Of a stretch of 64,000 nt of DNA, positions 52,966-62,806 are shown one piece after another (positions within the stretch are counted from its first letter, which is position 1; each line of letters opens with the position of its first letter). Made by a program: the position numbers and the translations under genes. The DNA lies in the NCBI RefSeq assembly GCF_003815975.1, contig NZ_CP033932.1:2957501-3021500 (forward strand), read 5' to 3'. The notes under the pieces are model-generated. The model saw only the letters and a list, made by a program, of their open reading frames with translations, was not told where the DNA came from and did no database searches. Source of the DNA: Chryseobacterium bernardetii (lineage in GTDB: Bacteria; Bacteroidota; Bacteroidia; Flavobacteriales; Weeksellaceae).

Positions 52966-53532
52966 ATGAAAAGAACGATTATCGCTTCCCTGTTTTTAAT
53001 AATAGGATGTAAAGAAGAAAAGAAAGAAGCATTAGCTGCCCCGCAGGAACCTGAAGTGAAAGAAAATATAGTTCAGGAAACTAAGCCTCAGGTAAATGAA
53101 GCGGAAGAAGCGAAAAGATGGCTGGAAAAAAGTATCGGAGACTACTTCGCATCAGATCTTGATAACCTTGATAAGAACATGCAGAAAATGACAACCGGGG
53201 ATTATTATGATTATAAGGAAGATGCTATGAACGTGGATATGGATGTAGACGGAAGTCTTACAGAAAAAGAATTCAATGATAAATGGAAAGGAAAATTTGA
53301 TCCTAAAAAAGCAGGTATCGGCATTGGATTCTTAATCGCAGGTCAGGACTGGTCTAAAATAGAAGTAACAAAATGCCAGCTGATCTCTGAAAATGCAGGG
53401 AGCTACCTGTTTGATGTTGTGCTTACTGATAAACAACCAAAAGAAGTCTATCCAATTAAAGTAAAAGTAATTAAAGAAAACAGTTCCTTTTTAATTGCCG
53501 ATGTCTTACAGGACGTTCCTGAATTAAATTAA
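52966..53532 (+). CDS. Unknown lipoprotein in the glycan cluster
   Basis: This is a 188-residue lipoprotein with a short signal sequence ending in a lipobox Cys15 (IIGC) and an acidic, lysine-rich linker (~16-50). The mature part contains GDYYDYKEDAMNVDMDVDGS, which is shown here in its core YKEDAMNVDM, and a strand-rich end. I do not recognise a family. Location at the outer membrane is inferred. It sits between the glycosylasparaginase and CutC genes with short gaps, so it may belong to the same message. Function unknown. Confidence 0.75.
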   Translation: MKRTIIASLFLIIGCKEEKKEALAAPQEPEVKENIVQETKPQVNEAEEAKRWLEKSIGDYFASDLDNLDKNMQKMTTGDYYDYKEDAMNVDMDVDGSLTEKEFNDKWKGKFDPKKAGIGIGFLIAGQDWSKIEVTKCQLISENAGSYLFDVVLTDKQPKEVYPIKVKVIKENSSFLIADVLQDVPELN

Positions 53533-53544
53533 AAGATAAAAACA

Positions 53545-54207
53545 ATGTCAAAAATAGAAATAGCATGCTTTAACCCGGAATCGGCAATGATTGCTTTTGA
53601 AAACGGAGCAGACAGAATAGAATTATGTGCCGGATTAAGCGAAGGAGGAACAACTCCCGATTTTGAATATACAAAAGATTTAAGAGCTAAGATAAACATC
53701 CCCATCTTTGTCATGATCCGTCCGAGAGGTGGCGATTTTACCTATTCAGATGCTGAATTTGAACAGATGAAATCAGATTTGACTGCCTTAAAATCATTGA
53801 ATATTGATGGTTTTGTATTCGGTATTCTGGATGAAAATGATGAGGTGAATATGGCACAAAATAAAGCTTTGGTAGAGCTGGCTTCACCACTTCCATGTAC
53901 TTTCCACCGTGCCTTCGACAGGGCGAAAGGATTGGAAGAATCTTTGGAAAAAGTAATTGAATGCGGCTTTACAACCATTCTTACTTCGGGGCAGAAACCT
54001 AATGTATCTGAGGGAAAAGAAAACCTGAAAAAATTAGTAGCTCTTTCCAATGGAAGAATTGAAATTCTTGTAGGAGGCGGTCTGCGCTCCTCAAATATTG
54101 AGGATATCATAGAAGCTACAAAAGCCGGTTACTTCCATTCTTCAGCCATTACAGATGGAGGCTCCTTTGCAAACCCTGATGAGGTGGTAGCTTTGAAGAA
54201 CAAATAA
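53545..54207 (+). CDS. cutC: CutC-family TIM-barrel protein
   Basis: This is a 220-residue TIM-barrel protein: CFNPESAMIAFENGADRIELC, GLSEGGTTP, MIRPRGGDFTYSD, FHRAFDRAKG and GGGLRSSNI are all conserved CutC segments. The name comes from a copper-tolerance phenotype in E. coli that has been disputed. The enzyme activity, if any, is unsettled. Here it lies inside a glycoprotein-glycan cluster, 12 bases after the lipoprotein gene and just before the beta-mannosidase gene, which fits a sugar-metabolism role better than copper. That is inference. Confidence 0.9.
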   Translation: MSKIEIACFNPESAMIAFENGADRIELCAGLSEGGTTPDFEYTKDLRAKINIPIFVMIRPRGGDFTYSDAEFEQMKSDLTALKSLNIDGFVFGILDENDEVNMAQNKALVELASPLPCTFHRAFDRAKGLEESLEKVIECGFTTILTSGQKPNVSEGKENLKKLVALSNGRIEILVGGGLRSSNIEDIIEATKAGYFHSSAITDGGSFANPDEVVALKNK

Positions 54208-54226
54208 TTACTAAATAACCAACTTA

Positions 54227-54288
54227 TCATTCTGAGCGTAGCGAAGAATTTCAACACATTGTAGGAATTCTTCGTTCCTTGGAATGAC
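54227..54288. repeat. Palindromic dispersed repeat
   Basis: TCATTCTGAGCGTAGCGAAG... and its complement ...CTTCGTTCCTTGGAATGA form a large imperfect hairpin (arms 54227-54251 and 54266-54288). Related pieces lie at 25038 and 23559. It may end the cutC transcript. Confidence 0.65.
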
Positions 54289-54335
54289 AAAACTATTTAA
54301 GCACGGAATTCACAGAATTGTAAACAAAATTATTG

Positions 54336-56816
54336 ATGCATAAAACTTTATTTTTTGCCTTCCTTCTCATTCAGAATGTTCTTTTTGCTCAATATTCGGA
54401 AAGAAGCCTCTCTTCTGAAAACTGGCAGTTCAAAAATTCAAAAGATAAAAACTGGTTGCCTGCCAAGGTCCCAGGGACGGTTCATCTTGACCTGATGGCT
54501 AACAAACTTATTCCGGATCCTTTCAAAGATGAAAATGAAAAACAGGTTCAATGGGTAGAAAATGAGGATTGGGATTATCAGACCAGTTTTGAAATTTCAT
54601 TTAAAGAATTCGATTACGATAATATTGATCTTGTTTTTAATGGACTGGATACATTTTCAGAGATTTATCTTAATGGTAGATTACTGAAGAAAACAGATAA
54701 TATGTTCAGAACATGGGAAATCCCTGTGAAAGAATATTTGAAGCAGGGGACCAATCTTTTACAGCTAAAATTTAAATCAGCGGTTAATGAAGGGACAAAA
54801 CTCGCCAAAAAAATTCCGTTTACCATGCCTGAATCACCGCGAAGCTTTGTAAGAAAAGCACAGTATCAGTTTGGCTGGGATTGGGGTCCAAGACTGGTAA
54901 CAGCAGGAATATGGAAAGACGTAAAGCTGGAGTTCTGGAGAAATGCAAAGGTTAAAAATATTCAGGTTCAACAAAAAGCTCTCTCTGATGCACAGGCTGA
55001 GGTATCATTCAATATGAGCATTTTTGCTGAGGAAGAAGGAGAATATTATACTTGGTTCAACTTAAACAGGGGAATGCACAAATTCCACCTCAATAAAGGA
55101 TTTAATACCATTATACTTCCCTATAAAATTAAAGAGCCCAAGAAATGGCAGCCTAACGGAAGAGGAAACCCTGCTTTATATACAACAAAGATTTCCCTGT
55201 ATAAAAAAGGGGGGCGGATTATTCGGGATATCAACGTAACGTATGGGTTAAGAGATATTGAACTTATTCAGGAGAAAGATGAAAAAGGAAAATCATTCTA
55301 CTTTAAAGTTAATGGAAATCCTTTATACATTAAAGGAACTAACTGGATTCCCGCAGACAGTTTTTCTCCAAGAATTACCAAAGAAAAATATCAGAAACTG
55401 ATTAAAGCTGCCAAAGAAGCTAATATGAATATGATCCGTATCTGGGGTGGCGGTATCTATGAAGATGAAGAATTCTATAGAGCCTGTGACGAAAACGGAA
55501 TTTTAGTTTGGCAGGATTTTATGTTCGCCGGAAGTTTTTATCCTGCAGATAATGAGTTTCTGGATAATGTGAAGGAAGAAGTAAAAGACCAGATCAACAG
55601 GCTTCAAAATCACCCTTCCATTGCATTATGGTGCGGGAATAATGAAATTGATGAAGCTATTGTCAATTGGGGATATCAGAAGCAATTTAAATATTCAAAA
55701 GAAGATTCATTACAGGTTTGGAAAGATTATAAGAAGCTTTTTCATGAAGTTATACCCAATACGATGAAGCAAAACCTTACTCCGGACAGAAATCTGTATT
55801 GGCCAAGCTCTCCGTCAATAGGGTGGGGCCATAAAGAAAGCCTTACAGAAGGAGATTCTCATTACTGGGGTGTTTGGTGGGGTGAGCAGCCTTTTGAAAT
55901 CTATAATGAAAAAACAGGCCGTTTTATGTCTGAATATGGATTCCAGGGAATGCCAACATTAGCAACAACAAAATCAATGTTCTCCGGAATTTCCGATCTG
56001 GATTTACAGAATCCAACCATTAAAGCTCATGAAAAACATGCAAGAGGCTGGGAAATCATCAATAAATATATGGAACGGGACTATAAAATCCCAAAAGGTT
56101 TTGTGAAATACAATTATGTTTCCCAATTGTTGCAGGCAAGAGGAATGAAGATCGCGATAGAAGCTCATCGTCGTGCCAAACCTTATAATATGGGAACATT
56201 GTATTGGCAGCTTAATGACTGCTGGCCGGTGGTTTCATGGTCGTCCATTGATTATTCAGGAAACTGGAAAGCATTTCACTATCAGTCAAAAAGAAGCTTT
56301 GAGCCAGTAATAGTTTCAGTTACAGAAAACAAAAAGGCTTATGAAATCTATCTGATTAGCGATGTATTGAAGGAAATAAAAGCGGATGTTAAATTTGAGC
56401 TTATTGATTTTGAAGGAAAACTTTTATGGAAATCCAATGTTATCAGGAACCTGAAGGCTGATGTAAGTGAAAATATTCTTAGCATCAACAAAACCGACTG
56501 GGCAAAATTTGATTTATCTAAAGCTGTTTTAAAAATAAGTTCAGGCAGTGAGGATGCAGAATTTGAAAAGCTTTTCTTTCCGGAAAGACCTAAAGATTTA
56601 AAGCTTTTAAAACCCAATATCACCGTTAAAAAAATATCACCGACAGAAATTGAGGTCTCAACAGATGTTTTGGCAAAAGACGTATATCTTATTGGAGATA
56701 CCCATTTCAGTGATAACTTTTTTGATCTGTTACCAGGAACTTCAAAAAGAATTACTCTTTCCAGAACTTTGGATAAAGTTGAGGTAATGAGTTTGTTTGA
56801 TACTTTTCAAGAATAA
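54336..56816 (+). CDS. Beta-mannosidase (GH2)
   Basis: This 826-residue enzyme removes beta-linked mannose, the core sugar of N-glycans. A signal peptide (~1-19) is followed by a GH2 sugar-binding domain (~20-200), an Ig-like domain (~205-300) and the catalytic barrel (~305-600). The acid/base is Glu437 in WCGNNEIDEA and the likely nucleophile Glu533 in RFMSEYGFQGM. WGWDWGPRLVTAGIWKDV-type wording (QFGWDWGPRL) is typical of mannosidases. Start is ATG 54336. A TTG directly before it is in frame but less likely. It ends the glycan cluster. Confidence 0.95.
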   Translation: MHKTLFFAFLLIQNVLFAQYSERSLSSENWQFKNSKDKNWLPAKVPGTVHLDLMANKLIPDPFKDENEKQVQWVENEDWDYQTSFEISFKEFDYDNIDLVFNGLDTFSEIYLNGRLLKKTDNMFRTWEIPVKEYLKQGTNLLQLKFKSAVNEGTKLAKKIPFTMPESPRSFVRKAQYQFGWDWGPRLVTAGIWKDVKLEFWRNAKVKNIQVQQKALSDAQAEVSFNMSIFAEEEGEYYTWFNLNRGMHKFHLNKGFNTIILPYKIKEPKKWQPNGRGNPALYTTKISLYKKGGRIIRDINVTYGLRDIELIQEKDEKGKSFYFKVNGNPLYIKGTNWIPADSFSPRITKEKYQKLIKAAKEANMNMIRIWGGGIYEDEEFYRACDENGILVWQDFMFAGSFYPADNEFLDNVKEEVKDQINRLQNHPSIALWCGNNEIDEAIVNWGYQKQFKYSKEDSLQVWKDYKKLFHEVIPNTMKQNLTPDRNLYWPSSPSIGWGHKESLTEGDSHYWGVWWGEQPFEIYNEKTGRFMSEYGFQGMPTLATTKSMFSGISDLDLQNPTIKAHEKHARGWEIINKYMERDYKIPKGFVKYNYVSQLLQARGMKIAIEAHRRAKPYNMGTLYWQLNDCWPVVSWSSIDYSGNWKAFHYQSKRSFEPVIVSVTENKKAYEIYLISDVLKEIKADVKFELIDFEGKLLWKSNVIRNLKADVSENILSINKTDWAKFDLSKAVLKISSGSEDAEFEKLFFPERPKDLKLLKPNITVKKISPTEIEVSTDVLAKDVYLIGDTHFSDNFFDLLPGTSKRITLSRTLDKVEVMSLFDTFQE

Positions 56817-57019
56817 AATAACCAGACGATGCGAAATAGAAATCATAAGAATTCTTGATGGAAATGAATTTTAAAAACAGTTGGAGTGAGCTTTTCCTCA
56901 GAACATAAGCTGTGTATAATTTTTATTTTGAAGATTTCATTTCAGTAGAATAGGAGGCAATAAATGTAACTTATTATCAAAAAAAGAAATTTTTCTATTC
57001 TCACTTCAAAAATCAGCCG

Positions 57020-57027
57020 TAACTTTG
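57020..57027 (+). promoter_or_regulatory. -7 box TAACTTTG for the AEC transporter gene
   Basis: Exact TAnnTTTG match 23 bases before ATG 57051. No clear -33 element. Confidence 0.55.
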
Positions 57028-57050
57028 CACCACATTATTTCTTTACAGTT

Positions 57051-57959
57051 ATGGTAAATTTTGTTCTGATTGCAGTATGTATTATTGCAGGAATGGTATT
57101 CAAAGCAACAAAATCTATCCACCCGGATGCCCATAAGGGGATCAATACCTGGATTCTTTATCTTGCTCTGCCGGCAGTTTCATTCAAATATCTGCCTAAA
57201 GTACAATGGACAACGGAAATGCTTTTTCCGATTGCCGCTACTTTTCTAATCTCTGTATTCTGCTTCTTTTATGTCATGTTTTACAGTAAAAGCCGGGGAT
57301 ATTCAAGGCGTTCAAGAAGTACTCTCGAATTGGCAAGCGGTTACAGTAATACATCTTTCATTGGTTTTCCCCTCATTAGTGCTTTCTACGGTGAAGGTCT
57401 TCTGAGTATTGCAATTATATGTGACCAGACCATGTTTTTTGCTCTTTCAACATTAGGAATTATTGCTGCTGTGAAAGGAGGCAGCAAATCAGGAAAAGTA
57501 AGTGCTGCATTTATTTTTAAGCGCCTAATTACATTTCCTCCATTAATAGGGTGTATTTCTGCATTAGTAATATCTCAATTTATCGATTTGACCTTTGCAG
57601 AGCCTCTTTTTGATAAATTAGCTGCTACGGTAAGTCCATTGGCTTTATTTTCTGTCGGGCTACAGCTGAAGTTTAACGGCTGGAAAAAACTGATTCCTCA
57701 GATGTCTGCTTCCATGCTGTATAAACTGATCCTGGCGCCGGCAATTGTATTGGTAATGGCTTTGTTGTTGGGAATAAAAGGAGATGTAGCTAAAATTACA
57801 GTTTTTGAAGCGGCCATGCCAACATTAGTGACTTCAAGTATTATTGCAGAACAATTCAGACTGAATACAAAACTTACTAACCTGATTATTGGAGTTAGCA
57901 TTATTGTAGGATTTTTAACCTCTGCCATGTGGTACGAGGTTACCCAGCTTCTTTTTTGA
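57051..57959 (+). CDS. AEC-family transporter (auxin efflux carrier type)
   Basis: This is a 302-residue membrane protein with about ten spans in two halves, as in the AEC (PIN-like) family. Features: GINTWILYLALPAVSF, LELASGYSNTSFIGFPLI and the closing LVTSSIIAEQFRLNTKL segment. Bacterial relatives move malate, malonate or other organic anions. The substrate is unknown. It stands alone, convergent with a small lipoprotein gene across a shared hairpin. Confidence 0.88.
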   Translation: MVNFVLIAVCIIAGMVFKATKSIHPDAHKGINTWILYLALPAVSFKYLPKVQWTTEMLFPIAATFLISVFCFFYVMFYSKSRGYSRRSRSTLELASGYSNTSFIGFPLISAFYGEGLLSIAIICDQTMFFALSTLGIIAAVKGGSKSGKVSAAFIFKRLITFPPLIGCISALVISQFIDLTFAEPLFDKLAATVSPLALFSVGLQLKFNGWKKLIPQMSASMLYKLILAPAIVLVMALLLGIKGDVAKITVFEAAMPTLVTSSIIAEQFRLNTKLTNLIIGVSIIVGFLTSAMWYEVTQLLF

Positions 57960-57965
57960 TAAATA

Positions 57966-57989
57966 AAGGTGAACAAAAGTGTTCACCTC
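57966..57989. terminator. Hairpin between convergent genes
   Basis: AGGTGAACA and TGTTCACCT are perfect 9-base arms with an AAAG loop. The lack of a T run makes its strength uncertain. Confidence 0.65.
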
Positions 57990-58000
57990 TGTATGTTATT

Positions 58001-58570
58001 TTATTTAGGTTCGTTGGGATTCCAGCCTCCGCCTACACATGAGACCTGATGGGCAAAATCATAAGTATTCACTCCATTGTTGAATTCGTAGTTAAATGTT
58101 TCTCCAGGGGCTAACAAATAGGCTGCACTTGTAATCGTTAGTCTGAAGTTTCCTTTTTTTATTTCAGTATATTTTCCGCAAGGGATGAAACTCTCCAATT
58201 GACAAGCAGTATCTAATGTAGCCCATGTTTCTCCCTTAGGAATAATAACAATTGCCCAGGGATTAGGTACGGATAAATAATTACCATTTTCATTTTTCTG
58301 TTTCAAAGTCAACTTAAATTGAATATCATATGGAGCAGGCTGGGAAATATGTAATTGAACATTCCTGTTATCAACTAAAGAATTATAACAAACAGGAAGT
58401 ATAGGATCCATACTTAAAGTTACAATGGTATTATTTGAAGCTGTTTTCTGTACAGTTTTTTTTGATGATGTTAAACTGGAATGATTTTCTAAAGAAACAT
58501 CTTCAGCCACTTCATGATGACATGATGTAATCATTAGTGAAAATGATAGTAGTAATACTAGTTTTTTCAT
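58001..58570 (-). CDS. Small unknown lipoprotein
   Basis: This is a 189-residue lipoprotein with a signal sequence ending in a lipobox (MITSC, Cys17). I use ATG 58570 because the signal starts there. The longer frame has no such feature. The body is strand-rich with four cysteines (VCYNSLVD, TACQLESFIPCG, QVSCVGGGW) that may pair outside the cytoplasm. No family recognised. Function unknown. Confidence 0.75.
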   Translation of the reverse strand: MKKLVLLLSFSLMITSCHHEVAEDVSLENHSSLTSSKKTVQKTASNNTIVTLSMDPILPVCYNSLVDNRNVQLHISQPAPYDIQFKLTLKQKNENGNYLSVPNPWAIVIIPKGETWATLDTACQLESFIPCGKYTEIKKGNFRLTITSAAYLLAPGETFNYEFNNGVNTYDFAHQVSCVGGGWNPNEPK

Positions 58571-58652
58571 GGAATTAAATTTTTTCACTAAGTAAAGAAA
58601 AAATATAAAATAATCCAAGATTGAGAAAGAACAAGTATGAAATAAGATATAA

Positions 58653-58683
58653 TTTTGCAGTTTTCTCCAGAAACATCTAATTT
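58653..58683 (+). promoter_or_regulatory. Possible priA promoter (TTG-N20-TAATTTTA)
   Basis: TTG at about 58653 and TAATTTTA at 58676-58683, spaced 20 bases, with the last base of the box off consensus. It lies 20 bases before the TTG start of priA. Confidence 0.45.
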
Positions 58684-58702
58684 TACACTTTAAATATTTC
58701 CC

Positions 58703-61150
58703 TTGCAATACGCTCAAATTGTTTTACCACTGAATTTAAAAGGATCTTTTACATATAAGGTTCCGGAAGAACTGATGTCTGAAATTCAGCCCGGAATGCG
58801 GGTTTTGGTACCATTTGGCGGGAAAAAGATCTATACAGGAATTGTTTTTGAACTTCATGATAATACTCCGGATAACTTTGTAGCAAAGGAGATTATTAGT
58901 ATTTTGGATGAAAAACCAATACTTCCTGACGAGCAGATTCGTTTCTGGAACTGGCTTTCCGATTATTACCTGTGTAATCTCGGAGAAATTTACAGGCTTG
59001 CTTTTCCATCTTCCTTAAAGTTGGAAAGTGAAACCTATTTAAAACTGAAGCCTGATGTAGTTGTTGACTTTGAGAATCTTGATGTTAACGAAATGTACCT
59101 GATCCAGGCATTGGAAGTAAGGCAGCTTGTCAATCTTACAGACATTGAAGCTTTTATTCCGAAGAAAGAGATTATTAAAACCATCAATTCACTCATCGAT
59201 CTGCAATATATTGAGATAGATGAGAAAATTGCGGAAAAATATAAAGCTAAGGAAGTTGCCTATGTAAAAATTAATGATGAGGTTTTAAGCAATCAGAATC
59301 TTACAGAAATTCTTTTAAAATTAAATAAAGCTCCTAAGCAAAAAGATCTGTTCCTCCTTATTCTGGAAAAGCAGACAGAAAAGCCTGATCTTTATATCAA
59401 AAAATCTGAACTGTTTGAAGACGGTTATTTTGGAAGTTCCCATTTCAAGGCATTGGCAGAAAAAGGTCTTGTTGAGGAATATTATATGCAGAAAGACAGA
59501 CTTGAAAGTTATGAAGGCGAAATTGAGGAGATCGAAGAACTTTCCGAAGAACAGAAAATTGCAAAGTCTGAGATCGATGAAGCTTTTGAAAAAGGAAAAA
59601 ACGTTCTGCTTCACGGGGTAACATCATCCGGAAAGACCCATATTTATCTGGAAAAAATTGAGGAATGCATCCAGGAAGGAAAGAATGTCCTGTTTCTGCT
59701 TCCTGAAATTTCATTAACCAAACAGATTACCCAAAGGCTGGAAAAAAAATATGGCAGGCAATTAGGCTTTTATCATCAGAAACTGACTGATTTTGAAAGA
59801 GTAGAAGTTTGGCGGAGAATTAAGCAGAATGATATCCGTATTCTTATAGGAACCAGAAATGCACTGTTTTTACCCTATCAGAACCTGGGGCTGCTGGTAG
59901 TGGATGAAGAACATGATTCTGCATATAAACCAAGAGAAGTCTCCCCTTATTTTAATGCGAAAGATGCCGCTCTGGTTTTAGGTGGTTTATATAATGCAGG
60001 AGTGATTCTGGGATCTGCAACACCTTCTGTTGAAAGCTATTACAGGGCCAGAAAAGATAAGATGAAATACATTTTCCTGAATGAAAGGTTCGGGAATGTG
60101 GATCTGCCTGAATATGAGTTGATTAATTTTAAAGAAGCTCAGGAGTCTAAAAATGTATCCGGAAATTTTTCTACTAGGCTTATTGATGCTATCAGGCATA
60201 CGATTGACGAAAAGAACCAGGTTATCGTTCTTCATAACAGGCGCGGGTATGCCAATGTAGTTGAGTGTGAAACCTGCGGTTATGTGAATTACTGTTCTAA
60301 TTGTGATGTGGTAATGACCTACCATAAGGCAGCCAATGAAATGAAATGCCACTACTGCGGGCAAAGAGCTTCAAAGCCCAGAACCTGCCCGAAATGTAAT
60401 TCTGAAAACCTTAACGAAAGGGGAGTAGGAGTAGAGCAGATTCACGAGGAGGTCTCCAAACTGTTTCCTGAAAATGAGGTAGACAGAATGGATGTAGACT
60501 CTATGCGTAAGAAATTTGCCTACGAAAAACTGTATGAGAAGATTGAAGAGGGCGAAACCGATATTGTAGTAGGAACACAGATGATTTCCAAAGGCCTTGA
60601 TTTTGACCATATAGAATTGGTTGCTATTCCCAAAGCCGATTCCTTATTATATGTACAGGATTTCAGAGCTGAAGAACGTGCTTACCAGTTGATTACACAG
60701 GTTTCCGGGAGAGCGGGAAGAGTTTCCGGAAAAGGGAAAATACTGATTCAGACTTATAATCCCGATCATTCCGTCTTTCAGCTGATTAAAATGAATAATC
60801 CTGCGAAGATCTATAAATATATCCTTACAGAGCGCCAGAAGTTCCATTATCCTCCGTTTACCAAGCTGATTATGATAGAGCTGAAACACAGGAGGGAAGA
60901 TAAGGCAGATCGTGCCTCGCAGTTTCTGGGGTCTATCCTGAGGAAATACCTCCCTGAAGAATGCGTTCTGGGCCCGGAAAAAGCTCAGATTGCAAGGTTG
61001 AATAATTTATATCAGTTCCAGATTTTACTGAAATTACCCCGTGGTAAAAACTACGAAAAGTTTAAAAACATGGTTTTAATAAGTTTGAAAGAATTTGACG
61101 AAATTACTGCTTATCAAAGCATTAAAAAAGATGTTTTTGTGGATTTTTAA
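58703..61150 (+). CDS. priA: Primosomal protein N' (replication restart helicase PriA)
   Basis: PriA recognises stalled forks and reloads the replicative helicase. The 815-residue protein has the 3'BD/winged N-terminal part (FTYKVPEELMSEIQPGMRVLV), helicase Walker A HGVTSSGKTHIYLE, the DEEH box VVDEEHDSAYK, and an eight-cysteine zinc module (CETCG, CSNCD, CHYCG, CPKC). Motifs V-VI are GTQMISKGLDF and QVSGRAGR. The start is a TTG at 58703, a rarer codon which may limit expression. It stands alone. Confidence 0.97.
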   Translation: MQYAQIVLPLNLKGSFTYKVPEELMSEIQPGMRVLVPFGGKKIYTGIVFELHDNTPDNFVAKEIISILDEKPILPDEQIRFWNWLSDYYLCNLGEIYRLAFPSSLKLESETYLKLKPDVVVDFENLDVNEMYLIQALEVRQLVNLTDIEAFIPKKEIIKTINSLIDLQYIEIDEKIAEKYKAKEVAYVKINDEVLSNQNLTEILLKLNKAPKQKDLFLLILEKQTEKPDLYIKKSELFEDGYFGSSHFKALAEKGLVEEYYMQKDRLESYEGEIEEIEELSEEQKIAKSEIDEAFEKGKNVLLHGVTSSGKTHIYLEKIEECIQEGKNVLFLLPEISLTKQITQRLEKKYGRQLGFYHQKLTDFERVEVWRRIKQNDIRILIGTRNALFLPYQNLGLLVVDEEHDSAYKPREVSPYFNAKDAALVLGGLYNAGVILGSATPSVESYYRARKDKMKYIFLNERFGNVDLPEYELINFKEAQESKNVSGNFSTRLIDAIRHTIDEKNQVIVLHNRRGYANVVECETCGYVNYCSNCDVVMTYHKAANEMKCHYCGQRASKPRTCPKCNSENLNERGVGVEQIHEEVSKLFPENEVDRMDVDSMRKKFAYEKLYEKIEEGETDIVVGTQMISKGLDFDHIELVAIPKADSLLYVQDFRAEERAYQLITQVSGRAGRVSGKGKILIQTYNPDHSVFQLIKMNNPAKIYKYILTERQKFHYPPFTKLIMIELKHRREDKADRASQFLGSILRKYLPEECVLGPEKAQIARLNNLYQFQILLKLPRGKNYEKFKNMVLISLKEFDEITAYQSIKKDVFVDF

Positions 61151-61215
61151 CAATTTTTAACAAACTTTACACTCTTTTATAAGACGTTGGTAACCCGTTT
61201 TATAACAATAATTTC

Positions 61216-61223
61216 TACTTTTG
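61216..61223 (+). promoter_or_regulatory. -7 box TACTTTTG for dacB
   Basis: Exact TAnnTTTG match with a leader of roughly 80 bases. No TTG at the usual spacing (nearest is 26 bases upstream). Confidence 0.5.
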
Positions 61224-61311
61224 GTCGTTGATTAAGTGTTTGGCTTTTTTATTGAATGATTTAACTTATCATTTTCTACAGGCTCAAACTATAGAAACAA
61301 AAAAAGGATAG

Positions 61312-62781
61312 ATGGTAAATTTCAGAAAATATATTTCAAGTGCAGCGGTGTTGGCTTCCGGTCTTTTCCTGGCTCAGTCTACCGTTTCTACTGTTCTTTA
61401 CTCTCAGAATTACGACAATCAGAAAAACAGCTTAAACCTTCCGTCGCCCGTAAGTTCGATGGTGGAGAAAAGCGTTTTGTCGGCTAAAGAACTTGTAGAC
61501 ATTAATGTAAACACAATGATGGCGGATCCTGTGCTGAAAAATGCAAACTGGGGATTCGTAGTGTATGATCCGAAAACGAAAAAAGTAATTTCTTCGTATA
61601 ATGAAAATTCTCCGTTGGTCCCGGCTTCTACTACGAAATTGCTGACCACGGAAACAGCATTAAACCTTTTAGGGGAGAACTACCGCTGGATTACGCAGCT
61701 GGAATATGCAGGAACGGTAGATGAAAACGGAACGTTAAACGGAAACCTTTATGTAGTGGGAAGTGGAGATCCATCGTTAGGAACAAACAAAGCAGGAGCG
61801 GGATCTTACAGAGACATTATTTCAGATTTCATAGGTGGGCTTTCTCGTGAGGGGATCAGAAAGGTAAATGGTGATATTATCATTCAGACAGCGCTTTTCA
61901 AAGGCAATATTGCAATGCTTCCGGAAAATGTTGTATGGCTGGAAAACAATAATTACTATCTGCCTGCAGGAACTACACGAGCGATTAATCCGGCTAATGA
62001 GAAGCTGATCGTAAAGAAATCCGGTTTCTCTACAGAAAAGAAATTTTTCTATGTTTCTCCTTATGCTCATCAGATGGTATATGCAGAAAAGTATGATGGA
62101 GATGGTGTTTTAACAACAAAACTTCCTGATGCACCAGCTTATCTGGCCAATTCTTTCAGAACTACCCTGGTGAAAAGCGGAATTCCTGTTACCGGAAAAG
62201 TTGTCTCAAAAATGACCGATCCTGCTCCGGAGAACAGAAAAATGATTTCTGCTTACAAATCGCCGACCCTGGCTGATATTGTATACTATACCAATCAGCA
62301 CAGTGATAACTCTTTGGCAGAAGCTTTATTAAGAACAGTAGGATTCCAGAAATTGGGAGACCAGACTTCAGAATCAGGAAGAATTGTAGTGACGGAGCAC
62401 TTGAAGAATGCCGGTTTTGATATGATGGGGCTTACTTACATGGATGGAAGCGGACTTTCAAGAAGCAATAACGTAACCCCAATTTCTCAGGTGAAATTTT
62501 TAACTTCCTTAATGGATGAAAAATATTACAGATCTTATTTAACGTCTCTACCTGTTGGCGGACAGTCCGGAACTTTGAAAAGAATGTTCCTTGGTACCGG
62601 AAACGGTCAGGTTTTTGCAAAAACAGGAACTTTAAATAAAGTAAAAACCCTTGCAGGTTATCTGAAAACAAATTCCGGTAAAACCTTAGTCTTCTCTCTG
62701 ATGGTGAATAACTATTCAGGATCAGTAGATATGGTGAAGAAAAGAATGGAAAAGATTCTTGAACCGGCATTGGACCTGTAA
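61312..62781 (+). CDS. dacB: D-alanyl-D-alanine carboxypeptidase/endopeptidase (PBP4)
   Basis: PBP4 trims peptidoglycan cross-links and terminal D-Ala in the periplasm. The 489-residue protein has a signal sequence (~1-21) and the three active-site motifs of class C penicillin-binding proteins: STTK (Ser106-Lys109), SDN in YTNQHSDNSLAEA, and KTG (Lys437-Gly439). A long insert between the first and second motifs is typical of PBP4. It precedes an M1 aminopeptidase gene and is separated from it by a terminator. Confidence 0.96.
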   Translation: MVNFRKYISSAAVLASGLFLAQSTVSTVLYSQNYDNQKNSLNLPSPVSSMVEKSVLSAKELVDINVNTMMADPVLKNANWGFVVYDPKTKKVISSYNENSPLVPASTTKLLTTETALNLLGENYRWITQLEYAGTVDENGTLNGNLYVVGSGDPSLGTNKAGAGSYRDIISDFIGGLSREGIRKVNGDIIIQTALFKGNIAMLPENVVWLENNNYYLPAGTTRAINPANEKLIVKKSGFSTEKKFFYVSPYAHQMVYAEKYDGDGVLTTKLPDAPAYLANSFRTTLVKSGIPVTGKVVSKMTDPAPENRKMISAYKSPTLADIVYYTNQHSDNSLAEALLRTVGFQKLGDQTSESGRIVVTEHLKNAGFDMMGLTYMDGSGLSRSNNVTPISQVKFLTSLMDEKYYRSYLTSLPVGGQSGTLKRMFLGTGNGQVFAKTGTLNKVKTLAGYLKTNSGKTLVFSLMVNNYSGSVDMVKKRMEKILEPALDL

Positions 62782-62806
62782 AAACAGTTTATTTTATATA
62801 TTATAA

